Shown piece by piece: positions 1-12,611 of a stretch of 64,000 nucleotides of DNA (position 1 is the stretch's first letter; each line of letters opens with the position of its first letter). The position numbers were made by a program, and so were the translations under genes. Source of the DNA: Neurospora tetraspora. Taxonomy: Eukaryota; Ascomycota; Sordariomycetes; Sordariales; Sordariaceae. The stretch is from contig NW_026944388.1 in NCBI RefSeq assembly GCF_033439725.1, forward strand, positions 992,001-1,056,000, in the 5' to 3' direction. The notes under the pieces were generated by a model. The model worked only from the letters and a program-made list of their open reading frames with translations. It was not told the DNA's origin and did not search any database.

Positions 1-1623
1 AGGTCCCTCGCCATCCGAAACACAAGCGTCACTGGCGACATTCCCAAGGCGTTTGCTTGAGGCTGAAGGCTAGACAGATGATCAAACCAATTGATGGCGC
101 GGAGGGAGCGGTTAGGTTGTGGTCCAGACGGACCTGTTGGTTGCTGAGTTGACTCTGGTTTTTTTCTAATCGGCTGTATCCCTGACGGACACGTTGGAGA
201 TGCGACGAGTGCAAATCAAAATCAAGAGATGCCATCTCCTCCAAGACGTGGGGAAACGCGTGGTTTTTGCGGAGGCAATACGCAGTACAAGTATGCGTGA
301 ATCAATGACAAATGCACACCTCACCGGAAAGACATGGTGTCGATTATTCCGCTTACAGCCTTGGCGCTTTCTTCCACCTTGTCTCGCCAAGTCTCAGGTA
401 CCCCAAATTCAGTCAAATTGAACGTATCTCGAGCAATATCAACACTGCAAGAACGGTAACGCATCCACGAAACGCAGCTGGCCCAGTAGCCGGCTTTTTG
501 CGCTGTTTTGCTCTATATCGGGTTGCGGAGGGTGGAATGCGAGGGTTTGAAATTTGAAAGTTGGAGTTTGAACTTGTAGCTGGTGCCGGGCTGGCACGGA
601 CTGTCTGACCCCTGTTTTGTAAGCGGAATAAGCAACTCCAAAGACATTGGGGTGGAATGGAAGGTGTGCTCGGTACATCCGGCATGCTACCGGTATACCG
701 GTACCAATATGAGACCCTGAGTCCGGATGAAAGACGGATGGAATGTGAAGCCATGCGGCAGAGGCCCAAAACTCTGACGGCTACGGCCCGAACGTTAGTT
801 GAAAGAAGAATCGCAATGCTCAAACAACAATGCTAAACTCAGAGGCATGAATGGTGGATCAAACCTTGACTTCGCTACAACCACATTCCATTCCAGTGAA
901 GAGCGCAACCAAAAAGGAGACAGGTCCCACAACCTTCGTCTGAACTATCTTCAGCCCAAAAGGAGATCGGCACTGACACCTCACTACTGCAGGAACAACA
1001 GATCTTTCTCCAGTTGTCTCTTCACCACTCCCGAACCACATTTCAACAAATCCTCAAACAGGCTACTGTAGAAAACCTCGAAGCCCAACCTGAAATCTTG
1101 ACAGCGGCTCCCGACAGGCGCGCAAAAGGCGACCGACATTTCGGCATCTAAAACGAGCTGTGCATACATACCTACCTTACATTACCTCCATCTTTTTCCA
1201 AAACCAAAACCTGCCTGCTGCCGCGCCTGCTGTACACCACCTTCGGCCTTGCTTTCCGGCGGCTAACGCTTCCGAACTGCTAAAGACAACATCTCGGCAT
1301 CCAACAGCCGCCCCGGCGCGCGTATTCTGTAACAGCGCTTAAGCAGGGCAGGGACGGGGATTGAGGATTGACGCCAGTACCACCATATCACCACCACGTT
1401 GGGTACTGAAACCTTCGGTGCTGTCGTTGTTCGGCATCCCACAGATCTGCTGGGTAGCTGAAGACTACCGTATCGAATCGAATAACCAAGCCTCTCCTCC
1501 AGCGGGCTGATCCGAACAGTACCACTCCGGTCCAGTCTATTCTTGGCCGCTTCTGACGTATTCACCGTACTTGGACCTTTTTGCTTGTTTGGAGTCAAGT
1601 CTTCAAACGAGCGTTGAGGAAGG
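1..1623. other. Left-edge intergenic region and RCE1 leader
   Basis: No gene is supported here. A 68-codon minus-strand frame opens with ATG at 235 (MASLDFDLHSS...) and could be a first exon of a gene leaving the left edge, but it has no family resemblance and no clear splice donor. The last 500 bases before 1624 are the likely promoter and leader of the RCE1 gene. Confidence 0.4.
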
Positions 1624-2782
1624 ATGGTGGCCTTCTCAGAAGTGTTTCACAAGCTTAACCCCTGGTCAAAAGGTATACTCAACTCCCTCACACTCACTCA
1701 CTTACCCTTCACTTACCCTTCACCACACCATCATCAACAACAAGCCGCACCAGCTCACCCAGTTGACCTCACCAAAGTAAACAAAGCTAACCCAACCCAA
1801 ACAGACACCAACCCAATCTCAACCACCACAGCCTCCCTCCTCCTCGTCTCTTACGCCCTCTCCTACTTCCTCCCCTTCTACCTCTCCCCGCTCGCCCGCC
1901 CCTCACCCACTCTCTCGAGAGACAACCCCTCCGTCATCCGCGCCCGCATCCGCTCCGTCTGCATCTCGTGCTTCTTCTGCTGCCTGTCCACCTTCCTCAT
2001 CCTGCTATACGTAGCCAATCTCCCCGTCCCAGATGCGCTTCACTACCTAGGCTTCTGGCCTTTGGGCCTCATCGAGTCTGCTCGGGCCTTGGGATTGACG
2101 GCGCTGTTGTTCGCTGGCCCGCTGTTCTTGTATCTGGTGGTGGATGATGGATGGCAGGATTGGGTCAGGGGGGAACCGGTGAAGGAGCTGTGGGGGGACA
2201 TGTTGACTTGGAGGAATATTGTTGCTGTGAGTTTTCTTTCTATTCTATCCTCCTTCCTTTGTACCTTTTCTCCATCCCTTCCAGACATGCAACTAACAAC
2301 AAAAAAAGGGCCCCCTAACAGAAGAACTCCTCTTCCGCACCTCCTCCGTCCCTCTCTTTTTGCTGTCTCCCCTCCCCGTCTCCCTTACCATTTTTTACTC
2401 ACCCATCATCTTCGGTCTCGCCCACGTCCACCACTTCTACGAGTTCCGCCTCCAAAACCCGCGCGTTCCCGTGTTCGCCGCGCTTCTAAGGTCAGTCTTC
2501 CAGTTCAGCTTCACGACCTTATTCGGCGCGTACGCGACCTTCATCTTCATCCGCACCGGCAGTCTGTTGGCCGCGTTTGCGGTGCATGCGTTCTGTAACG
2601 GCATGGGACTGCCCAAGGTCTGGGGAAGGGTGGAGAGGTTGGATGGACGGGGGAGTGGGATGGTGTGGACGGTGGCGTATTATGCGCTGTTGGTGGGAGG
2701 GGCGGTTGGGTTTTGGAAGGAGTTGTGGGCGTTGACCGAGGGGGGGAATGGGTTGGTGCCTACGAGTGCGTTTGGGAGGTGA
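1624..2782 (+). CDS. rce1: CAAX prenyl protease 2 (Rce1-type intramembrane endopeptidase)
   Basis: Removes the -AAX tripeptide from prenylated CAAX proteins such as Ras, Rho and a-type pheromone, in the ER membrane. There are two exons, 1624-2226 and 2309-2782, with a phase-0 intron (GTGAGT donor, CTAAC branch at 2293, AAG acceptor), giving 358 aa. Several hydrophobic segments span the protein. The ABI/CPBP signature lies mostly in exon 2: GPLTEELLFR (glutamates 206-207, arginine 211), FGLAHVHH (histidine 240) and HAFCNG (histidine 294, asparagine 298), the expected catalytic glutamate, histidines and asparagine. The stretch SVIRARIRSV near residues 100-110 is also typical of fungal Rce1. The first ATG in frame was used. 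The N-terminal 60 residues are low-complexity and the true start or an extra small intron there is uncertain. The family assignment is firm. Confidence 0.9.
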
Positions 2783-4093
2783 GGATGAGGGTATTTGAGG
2801 TGTTGATGTTTGGGGACTATTCGGCCTCTAGACAGACAGACGCCTTCGGTTGGGTTTTGCTTGTTGGCGATACCGCTGGAGGTATTTAATGTCGTCGTCG
2901 TCTGGCCGACGATGTATAGTGCAAGATGAAAGGCAGTTATTCTAGCCTGCGTTGTCAGAGGAGAACTATGAAAGTAGTCAAGTACTTCTATGTGCGTTGA
3001 TATAATCTGTACTGGTGGGAGTCTTGTTGCGTCGGGGTTTGAAAGGTGAGCATCTAGCCTCAGTAAGGTAGAACCAGCCAACTAGCGAATAATGCCCTGA
3101 AAGTCGAAAATGTTGATATCGGCACGAGAGTGTCTAAGATTCTGAAGTTAGACTGAATAGACCTTACAGCAAGCCAAACCCCGGATCACCCAAGTAAACA
3201 TCTCGTAGGCAGAACCATCGTCTATTCTCCATCAACTCATTAAGTGTACGTATTTAGTGCTTCTCGGCAAGGCAAGTCTCTTTAAGTAACCAAACATAGA
3301 GATACCATTGACCGCAGCAGATTCGTAGAGATGGAGCACATATACCCCTTCTCTGTCCCACAATCATCTATCATCCCGCAAAGATTTCATCCCACATCTG
3401 TATCCCTCTTTTCATCCCTTTTCTTTGTTTGACCCGATCCGATCCGTCTGCCGTCGCCTTCTGACCCGAGTGAGTTGTTACCGATCCGATCCAGCAGAAG
3501 ACCAACGCCATTAACCATGCGCATACTGTAAGAGACACACACGACACACGACACACATATCTGTTGTGTTGTGTTTTCCATGGACCGACCAGGACCAACC
3601 AACACCAAACCATCCACCTTGCACGCCCACCCTATAGAGAAACGAAAAAGAAAAAAAGACAAATCCAATTCGTTTTTGTACCACTTGCTTGCTTGCGACT
3701 CTCTGACACCTTAGTTATATTTCCCTGTACAAATACTTATAGATAGCGAGAGAAGGAGAAACAACAAAAAAGTCTATGATGGCAAAATAGATCAGTGTAC
3801 TAGAGGATTTCAACAGGGTTTTATAAGTATTGTACAGGGAAACAAAACCAAAATGGGAAAGACGGGCAACAAGTAGACAAAAGTTATTTCCCCTCTGCAA
3901 CGAAGCCCATTTCTTGTCCAGCGCCTGGGAAAGGCGGGAAGGGGGGGAGGAGCCGAGGCCGAGCGGGCAAAACACCATCAGTGCTGCATCCACGCAAAAC
4001 TCGGGCTTGAACAGCCTGTCAGATTCCCCGCCACGAGGCTGCAACGCGCTTCGCTCAGCACATCTATACTCATCGTTGCACCGATTCGTAAAA
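2783..4093. other. Intergenic, convergent 3' regions
   Basis: Holds the 3' regions of the RCE1 gene and, from the other side, of the GDP-mannose transporter gene. A GT/AC-rich stretch at about 3535-3575 (ACACGACACACG followed by TGTTGTGTTGTG) is partly self-complementary. No coding sequence seen. Confidence 0.5.
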
Positions 4094-5497
4094 TTAAGCA
4101 TTAGCCGCATCCCTGTTGCTGGCCGCGCTAGCGCTCATGGTAGGCTGAGCGGTGGGCAGGATCTGGGAGACCTTTTGGCGAGTCTTGGACCAAGCGAAAA
4201 CGAGACCGGAGACGAAGCCAACAAAGATGGCGGTGACACTGCCAAAAGTGACGGGGGCGTCGAAGAAGATGAGACCGCTGACGGCGATGGGAAGCTTGTT
4301 GAGGGCGCCAACCATGGAGTAGGTGGTCGAGGAGGTGACGCGAATGCACCAGGCCGAGCAGTACGAGATGAAGATGGCAGCGAGACCGGAGTAAATCATG
4401 CCGATGAAGAGGCTGTTGCGCGTCTCGACGGGGAAGTTCTTGATCAAGTTATCGTTGGACCAGTCCTCGAAGAGCAGGGAGAAGACGATCAGGACGGGAA
4501 TGGTGAGGAGGTTGTTGTAGAACATGGCTAAAGTAGGAGATTCGGTTAGCATTGTACCTGGTTACCAGACAAACACCGGCCAGAGCCACTTACTGTCGTA
4601 GTCCTTGAAGTTCATCTTCTTGATGACCTTGCGCATGCCCAAAACGTACGCGGCGGTGCAGAACACGTTCATACCCATCCACGCGTATCCGGCGTTCAAG
4701 GTGGAGATAGCCTCGGTAGCCTCGGCAGTGTGACCAACGCCCTCGACGGCGGCCTGGATATCGGCCCAAGCAGCAATGACGGAACTGAAGACCATCAAAC
4801 CGAAGGAGAGCAGAGCCATGGGGGTGACGCTGCCGCCGAACCAGAGGACCTCACCGTAGGCGATGACAATGATGGTCAGGTTCTTGAAGATGGTGTACAC
4901 GGGCACGGAGAGGAACTGGAGCGCCTTGGTGCTGGTGTAGATCATACCCACGAGCAGCAGCGAGATAGGGAACCCTGTTGTAGTCCTATGTCAGCCGGCC
5001 GCTACAAACTTTCACAAGCTGAAACAAGAGGGGAAGGCTTACATTTCTTTGCCTTGGTCGAGTCGAAAGGAGCGAGGTTCTGGAACATGCCCAACTGCTT
5101 GCAAATCAGGATGGCAGCGGTACAGACCAGAGACTGTCATCATGGAGGTATTGTTAGCGTTCTCTTCTCCTTCTCGTCCCGCGGTTGGAGCCTTGGGCGT
5201 GGGTGTTTGTTCCGGCTGACGTACCTGCACAGCAAGGTAGAAGAAGTTGAGGTTCCATTCACTGCCGGACACAACGTATTTGTTGACAACCGTCATAGAA
5301 ATCGACGACAGACAGTAGGCGAGAATCGAGGCACCGGGGCTGTGGTCAATCTTGTCGAAGTAGCCGCCGAAAGGACCAACTTGTTGAGGGCGGGTTGGCT
5401 GCGAAGATGACCTCCTGGCCAGGAAAGGGTCCTTGTCGGTCGAACCCCGACCCTCGACGGGGCCCAACTCAATGTCTTCGTTCCTCTTGTTGGCCAT
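4094..5497 (-). CDS. vrg4: Golgi GDP-mannose transporter
   Basis: Exchanges cytosolic GDP-mannose for lumenal GMP to feed Golgi mannosylation of glycoproteins and glycolipids. Four exons on the minus strand: 5497-5225, 5133-5043, 4974-4594 and 4527-4094. Splice sites are GT-AG and codons are shared cleanly across the last two junctions (W122, T249), giving 392 aa, the usual fungal length. The two nucleotide-sugar binding motifs of Vrg4 are present: FKNLT at residues 151-155 and GALNK at 322-326. About ten hydrophobic segments follow a charged cytosolic N-terminus ([13 protein letters not shown]). The family conserved stretch DTMFYNNLL sits exactly across the exon 3/4 junction, which supports the splice model. 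No alternative identity is likely. Confidence 0.95.
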
Positions 5498-6870
5498 GGT
5501 GTGCTACTGAATTACGTCGATGTGGTGAGAAAAAGACAGGCGGGTGGTCCGGTAGGTAAAGGGAAAAGTTGCAAGTTGCGAAATGCAGCGACGGTCGAAA
5601 AGACGGGTCGGGTGGGATGCGCGCGGGCTGACCGCCTTAGGTTGGAACGAGCGAACCGAAGACCAACAAGGTACCGACCGTATTAGTCGGTGCGCTAGTC
5701 GCAAAAGCCGTGCAGTAGGTGGGAAAAGAATGAAGGTAGATGCGGCCGTTCACGCTGATACCATTCCAGAACCGAAAACAGATTTACAAAGCCTTGCTGG
5801 TTGCCAAGAGCAAGAGCAAGCGAAGGGAACTTGGGGATGTCTGGCGAAAGGCGACAGGACTTGAACAACTTCTTCTACGAGCACAGAGCGCCAGCGACTT
5901 CAGACGCGTGTCAGAAAAAGGGTTTGGAAGAATTCCTGTCAAGTTAAATTGCCAGATGCGAAACCCGCCCGCTCCCCACACCAATCAGGCTTGGCGCCTC
6001 GACACTCCAGTGGTCCGCGCTCCCCCACACAACCCCTTTTCCTTGCCTTGACTTCCCTGAGAGCGGACACTGTCCCGCAACTGTCACTCTGCCCCTTGTC
6101 ACCTGCCAAGCCGTGAACCGTACCCCTTAAGCCTACAGCATCCTTGACCAATCAGCTTTGAGCAGCTGCCATCAGATTCATTGATGAGGCCATTCGCATT
6201 CCTGTCGGCTGGAAAAGCATGTGCAGAGCATGTAGAGTGTATATCAAAAATGCTACTACTATTTACTACCAAAACGGTGACGGGCGTGCTCCAAGACCAG
6301 CACAATAGAGCAGCCCGCCACCCTTTCAATACGACTATAGACATGAAGCGAACCGTGCAAGCCAACCTTCCACCCCCTTCAACTCTCTTCCTCCCCGTCC
6401 ATTGCTTTGTCGCAAATTCTTCTTCCTCTGTTCCCTTGCTTTTCACTCGTCCATTTTTATTTTCGTCTCCTCATAATGCATTGGCTTAATTCATGTACCG
6501 CGTCCGCTCTGCGCCTGGACAACCTCATGAACCCTTCCGCCGCCGATACCCTACCCTCGTTCTGTACCAACTCGTTGCATGATCGTGTCGTCTGCGAATC
6601 GCAGAAAGGGGGGGTCATCTCTCTCACTCATAAACTCATTCGAAGCCAAAACCGAAACCAAAAATAGATGACAAGCCGAACAAAGGAACAACCAAACCGA
6701 TTCAACAATAAAACATCAGAAGGTTAACATTCCTCATCCCTTACACACAAAGAGTGAGAGAGAAGAGATGTGAAGTGTTGTACATAGCCCATCTTGTGGC
6801 GCCTACCGAGCTGGAAGGGCCGAGGAGCGGAGATGTGTGGACACTTTAGGTGCCAGGCAGCGGGATTTGT
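5498..6870. other. Transporter promoter and PUF gene 3' region
   Basis: About 600 bases next to 5497 should be the promoter and leader of the GDP-mannose transporter gene. The remainder up to 6870 is the 3' flank of the PUF gene. Short frames here lack codon bias or recognisable motifs. Confidence 0.5.
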
Positions 6871-9800
6871 TTATCTCTGTATATCAGGAACCGATGATTA
6901 GCGACCCATTTCACAATTCAGTGCACCATCATCCTACTACAAAGATAGAATTCTTGACTTACCCGTCCACGTCTGGAGGTGTTGTTGTTGTTGCCCTGCT
7001 CCTGCATATATCCCACATTTTGCTGCTGGGGCGGCATGCCAGCTCCGCCCATAGGGGCAGGCCCAGCGCCGTAACCGTAGCCAGGAGTGGGCATACCCAT
7101 GTTCATACCGAATCCCGGGGCTGCGCCATACGGACCCTGAGGACCACCAGGTGGCATGTTAGGCATCTGGGGTGCACCAGGCGGCGGCTGAATCGGGCTG
7201 CCGTTGGACATGGCAGCTTGAGTGCCGCGATACTGGTCGATCGAGGGGCTCGGGGTCTGGAAACCACCAAACCCGGCGGGCATACCAGCTGGGTAGTAGT
7301 TGTTCATGGGAGGTGCGCCGCGTGCCATCATGCTCTGCTGGTACTGCATTTGCTGGAGAGCAGTGGCGGGGGCCATCGGTGTGGCGGCTCCACCGTACAT
7401 TTGTCCTTGAGGAACGAAAGCAGGGAACTGCTGGGGGATCTCCAGGCCCTCGCTTCTAGGAATGCCGAAAGCCATGTCATTGTAGTTGGGGGCGCCAACA
7501 TTCAATGGGTTATAGTACTGACCCGGGCCAGGGGTAAACTGACCAGGTTGCTGCTGCTGCGCCTGCTGTGCCGGCTGAGGCTGCTGCTGCTGCTGCTGGT
7601 TTTGCTGCTGATGTTGAGGGGTCTGGCGAGATGTAGGACGCTGCCTTTCACTATTGTTGGTGTTGTTGCTGTTATTGTTGGTGTGCTCACGAGTGTTGTT
7701 TCCGTTGTTGCTGTTGCTCCCACCGCTCCGAGTAGACAATCCAACTTCATCCATCAAACGCTTATAACCCTGGCCAGGCTGCGCCTTGATGCGAATCAAG
7801 ACATTCTTCACGTTCTCAACAACCTGAGTCCGGATGGTCTCGTCGAAGAAGGGAGTGGTCAAGACCTTGAAGATGAGCGTCGCACCACAGGCGTGGTCGC
7901 TGAGGATTGCCTCCAGAACCTGGTCGTTCTGAGTGAAGAACAAAGCCTTAAGAATAGTGTCCCTGGCATCAGCCTCCGCCTTCTGGTTAATCACCTTCAG
8001 GACGGTCAGGTACGCGACCTTGTGAGTGCACAGATGCAACAGGTAAGGAACGAGCTGCGGCGACAAGACTGTGCGGCGCTGCGGGAACGTGCAGGTATCG
8101 AGGAACCAAGTCAGGAGTAGGGCACCGTTGGCGTTAGTGGCAAGCTGTACGCTATGAAGGGCAATGGCAGCTGCGAGCATCCGCTGCTGATCCTTGGTAG
8201 CGTGATGACTTTCCAGGCATGCCCTCATGGCACGAGCGCCGTAACGGCCTTGGGAAACCTCCCACATCTTGCTGAGCATGGTCTCAAAGATGAAGTCATT
8301 GTAGGGAGGGCCGAACTTCAGGCAGCCCTGAAGGACGTAGTTGCCATACTGGTCAAGGAACAAGGGGATCGTATAGGGACGCAGGTTCTCAACGATGAGG
8401 TTCAGCTGCTGGGGCGTCTTGCAGACATCGATGATCTTCTGGGCAGCCCAAGTACCGTTCTTGTGTACGCCAATCTCAGCCATATGAGGTGCAATCTCAG
8501 CAAGCATTTGGTCGCGAACGGAGTCAGAGCAGTGCTCAAAGAGCTTCTGGACAACAGTGTTACCAAGATAATCCGACGCCAGCTCAGCAATTTCAGGAAG
8601 CATCTCGATAGCAATGTTCTCGATCTCCTGCTGAGACAAGGTCTGGTTATCAATCCGCTTGCGAATATCACGGAGCTTGGGAGCATCGTGAACGCGGGTG
8701 TGGGCGGGCTCCTTGATGGGGGGAATCTCATCGATAAAGTTATCGAACTGAATGGCGTTCTGGAGGTTGGCGGAAATCTTGTACTTGTCCTCCTCGGTCG
8801 CGCCAAACTGCTGGACGATGTTAAGGATGTCGACGGTCATCTCAGAGAGAGGTGCCACGGTGGGGATGGCGTTTCCGGCCAAGGGTGTCGGGGAAGCATC
8901 ACCAGATGCGCCAGTGCTGCCGTTTTGACCATTTTCCTGTCCCTTAGCAAACGGATCAGGGCTAGGGGAAGGGAAGGCTCCATCGTGGCCGGGAGTGTTG
9001 GACGCGGAAGGCGGCTTAGCAAAGTTGATACGAATGGGACCAGCACCAGGGAAAATCTCCTTTCCGTTCATGTTGGCCTTGGCGTTGATGGCACTGTCCA
9101 CTCTTTCAAAGTTGACGAAGCCGCAGTTCTTGTGGGTCAGCACTCTAGCGGAGAGAATGGGACCATACGACTTGAACATCTCAGTAAGCGTAGAGGTCGT
9201 GGTGGACGTAGGGATGCTGCCGAGCCACAAGGCGCTTGTTGGGCCCTCCATGTTGGGCTCCTCGGCGCTGAGCAAGCCGTTGTTGTTACGGCTGTTCGAT
9301 CTTCCCAGAGTCATGGCAGCGACGGCCTGGGGCAAATCTTCGTACTGTCTCTCCTCCGGCAACTGAATGTCGGCAGCTGTAATAGAAGCGTCAAGCCGAG
9401 AGGGAGTTGGAATGTAGTTACGAAGAATCCTGCTGGCAGGAGTGTCCAGAACACCGGCTGTCCTGGCACGCGGACGGGCAGCTTGGAATGCCTGTACGGC
9501 GAGGTTATGCTGTTGAATAGCTGCGTTGGTGGCAGCTAGTTGATCCTGAAGCTGAGCGTATTGGTTCTCCATTATGGTCAACGGATCTTCATCATAATCA
9601 TCTTCCTCGTCAGCGTATTTATCCTTGTTGTTGACCGAATAAGAGCGGAACCTGTTCGCGGCCTTAGTAAAATCGACATAGGTCGGCATGTACGGGGTGG
9701 CAAGCTGAGCGCGAGGAGGCTGCGGTGTCTCTGCCAGGCCAAGGTAGTCCAAAGTCCTCATATGGACATCGTTCTCGCCCGCGCCTTCGCGAGAGAAGTG

Positions 9801-10639
9801 CGACTGGGTTGGAGAACTGGGGTTGTTGGATGGCACACTTGCGATGCTGGCCAGAGTGTTGCCTCTTTCACGACCAGTAGGCGTCCAGCTGCTGAAGATG
9901 GAAACGCCGAATGGCGAGCTTGTGCCGGGTACCTGGGCGAACGGGCTGCGCTGAGGCATAGAACCAGCCCTCAGCCTGGAAAGAAGCGTTGAAGCTGAGC
10001 CCTCGGCTTGTTCAATGCCGGGAGAGGGAGACTTGAACGGCGTATGCGACGGAGAAGGGCGCGAGGTCTTGGAAGCCAAGGCCGGGATATTCAGCATGCC
10101 ATTGACCCCGGCACCGGCAGGAAATCTAGACGGCACGGTGCCGGCACGAGCACGCCGAGTCTGGGGCAAGCTGTCCGGAGTGGGCAACTGGGTGAAGTCC
10201 GGGAAGCCGTCGGTGGGCGACTCCGGGATGTTCTCTCGAAGAGGGGTCGAGTTGCCGCTGGTCGGGGGCCCACCCCATGGGTTTACCGGCAATCCCGAGA
10301 TGCCTTCCTGGGCTTGGATCTCGCGGGCGCTGCGTCACAAGGCGGGGTCAGCGGCGCTCCTCCAAAAACATCCGGGTCATTATGGACTTACCGTTTTGAA
10401 AAGAGCCGGCCAGAGGACGCCATATCGTGGGATGGCGAACCATTGCCCGACCGCGAAGCGCCAGCCATCTTGGAAGACTGTCCCAGTCCCGATGACAGGC
10501 CGAAAGGAGAGCGGATGGCACCGGCAGAGGTCGGATCATTCGGTGATGTGCTTGTAGGCGAACCGGTTCGAGTCTGAAGAGAGACCGACTGCGGCGGGAA
10601 GCCGAGCGACATATGATCGCCGGGTCTTTGGTTGGACAT
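6871..10639 (-). CDS. RRM plus Pumilio-repeat RNA-binding protein, Jsn1/Puf1-like
   Basis: Predicted to bind specific mRNA 3'UTRs and control their stability or localisation; yeast Jsn1/Puf2 family members bind mRNAs for membrane and mitochondrial proteins. Three exons: 10639-10392, 10329-6963 and a terminal 6-nt exon 6876-6871 (AGA TAA), giving 1,205 aa. The order is: a serine/proline-rich N-terminus with many SP/TP sites; an RRM at about residues 448-525 (RNP2-like ALWLGSIP, RNP1-like NCGFVNFE); PUF repeats at about 640-945 (DYLGNTVVQKLFEHC, HKNGTWAAQKIID, DQYGNYVLQGCLKFG, QGRYGARAMRACLES); an N/Q-rich tract at about 940-1015; and a G/P/M-rich tail. RRM before PUF is the Jsn1/Puf2 arrangement. 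The last exon is inferred from a strong GTAAGT donor at 6962; without splicing the frame would read 15 codons further, to 6918. The upstream ATG at 10639 was chosen because the first intron links in frame to the long exon. Confidence 0.88.
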
Positions 10640-12611
10640 TATTGATTATTTTTTATCCAGCTCTCATGAGAGTTATTGACAACTTTTTGTTTCCAGTCGC
10701 GTCCACGCGGCTACCAGGCCTTGGATACCGGACAAGAAGCGTTTGACGATAGCTCAAGGGAGGGTCTCGTCTCGGTCGAGTCTGATTTCCGGCGGGCGGT
10801 CAAAGGCGGTGTGGGACGAAAGGATGGACCAACGTCGACGTCAAAGAGCGCAGGCGCGGGGCCGACAAGAGTCGTCCAATTAAGCAGGAATCTATATCAG
10901 ACACAGGCTGACCTGAGCGAAGGAGCGTCGCTCGAGGAGGCCTTTTGTGAAGCTCGAGGAGGGAATACGACGTCGCAAAGGTTTGTTGCAAGGGGCGATT
11001 ACGGAGTCGGTGACGAAAGGTGCCGGGATTTCTCTATCGATGCTTGCAAAAAAAAGTTTGGCAAAGTTGGGGAAGTTTGCTTGGGGAAATTTGGCAAGTC
11101 GACCTCAACAAGGAGCGACAGGTTGAAGGGGAAAAGAGGAACCGAGAGAGCTGAGTCGACCTCGGCGGCGGCTCAGAGGTTGAGTCGAGGTGAAGCAAAC
11201 TGGATGTTCCTGGGAGATCTTTCGAGGCAGGCGGCCCTGGTTTTGCCTTTTTTGCCAAGGTGGGATTGGATCGATTGGAACTGCGCCCGGGTTGTGGTGG
11301 ACTGGTTGCTGAATGGTGGCTCGTTGTCGGGACGGTCCCGGACAGAAGCTGTGTGTGGGATGGTGCGAGTGGACTTTTTTTTTCTAGCGAGAGACAATCC
11401 CCCGGCCGTTCGCTCGTGTTCCGTCGTTTTGCTCACGCCCGGCCTCGTCTCAGCTCAGCGGAGGGGTGGGATGTCGATTTTGTCAACCGTCAACGGCCGT
11501 CGTCTGGGTTCACGTTACTCCGCCAGGAGAGTGGATCCGACAAGGAGAGGCGGGGAGGGGAGAGAAGTGGAAGTTAAAGGCTGCTAAAGAATATACAGGC
11601 CCGGGGTCATTAGGAGGAGGGTTTCGAGCCTGGAGAAGAGGACAGCGATTTTGATTAGAAGAGGAAGGGTTGTGAGTTACAATGAGAGAGAAGAAGAGAC
11701 GGAGAGATGCAAGGTTGAAAAGGAGAGAAAGTGATGCAGAGTTGAAGTTGAATGGTTGCAGGAAGAAACCTAAAGACCCAGAAAGCCGTCGTGGTGGGGG
11801 CAACCGGGGAATCTTCTACAGGCGGCGTGTACTAAACACCACCTAGAGAGGGGGGGTCGAGGATTTGACACTGCAACTGCAACTGCAACTGCGGAACCAC
11901 CACGCTCCCACCGACGTCCTGTGCAGAGATCTCCGACGACACCGAGATGGAAGGCGTGATGGGAAGAGGAAAGTGCTCTGGAAACGCGGCGAGAGGTTGA
12001 TTCTGAGTGGTGGATGGCGGACCGGGGCCGGATGTGAAACAGCCAGCCTTGGAAGAGGTGCTTCGTGCTTTCCTCCCGCTTGACATTGCTTGCTGTTAAC
12101 ATGAAGTGAGCAGGTACCTGTACTTGCATTGGATGCACCGAAAACACTCGTCACGGGCTCATGGCTTTTCTGGCTCTCTTTGCGATCTCTTCCACCCTGA
12201 CCAAGGCCGGACTCTCACCGCCTTATACAACAACAGCTGCACTCACTTGTTGTCTTGCTTACAATTGGCGGAACCAAACCCCAAGTGAATGAACAGCTGT
12301 CATGGAAAAGTCCGATATCAAGTTAAGGCTGCGCAAGTTGCCGACAGCGGGGAAACTCAACCTTATGCCCACCATGCTGACCCTGATGGAAGTCACTGTT
12401 GATGTTGGGGATCCTGAACTTCGGTTCCTCGAACGCCCTGGAGTGTCCAGCTTTGCCTGGCAAAAGCGGAAGCCCCTTTTTTCAGCAAGACCCCAGGTAC
12501 CCTCCATCAGAGACGTGAGGTGACTCCGTTTCCATGCTGCGAGCTAAACGTCTTATGCATGCTTGGGGAGCAACGGGAACGGAGGGGACGGGAGTCATGC
12601 TTCACGCTGTA
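10640..12611. other. PUF gene leader and promoter
   Basis: A long region upstream of the PUF gene. From about 11530 to 11770 the minus strand is strongly pyrimidine-rich, the CT-rich pattern common around fungal transcription starts. A short CTGCAA tandem repeat (about four units) lies at 11872-11893. Long open frames on the plus strand look like by-products of GC-rich composition; none has a recognisable domain. Confidence 0.45.

Noticed and set aside
29-235. 68-codon minus-strand frame at the left edge
   Set aside because: Sequence looks plausible as an N-terminus but there is no donor, domain or flanking context to support a gene.
10676-11587. 303-codon plus-strand frame
   Set aside because: Lies over the leader and promoter of the PUF gene on the other strand; composition follows the GC and purine bias, no domain.
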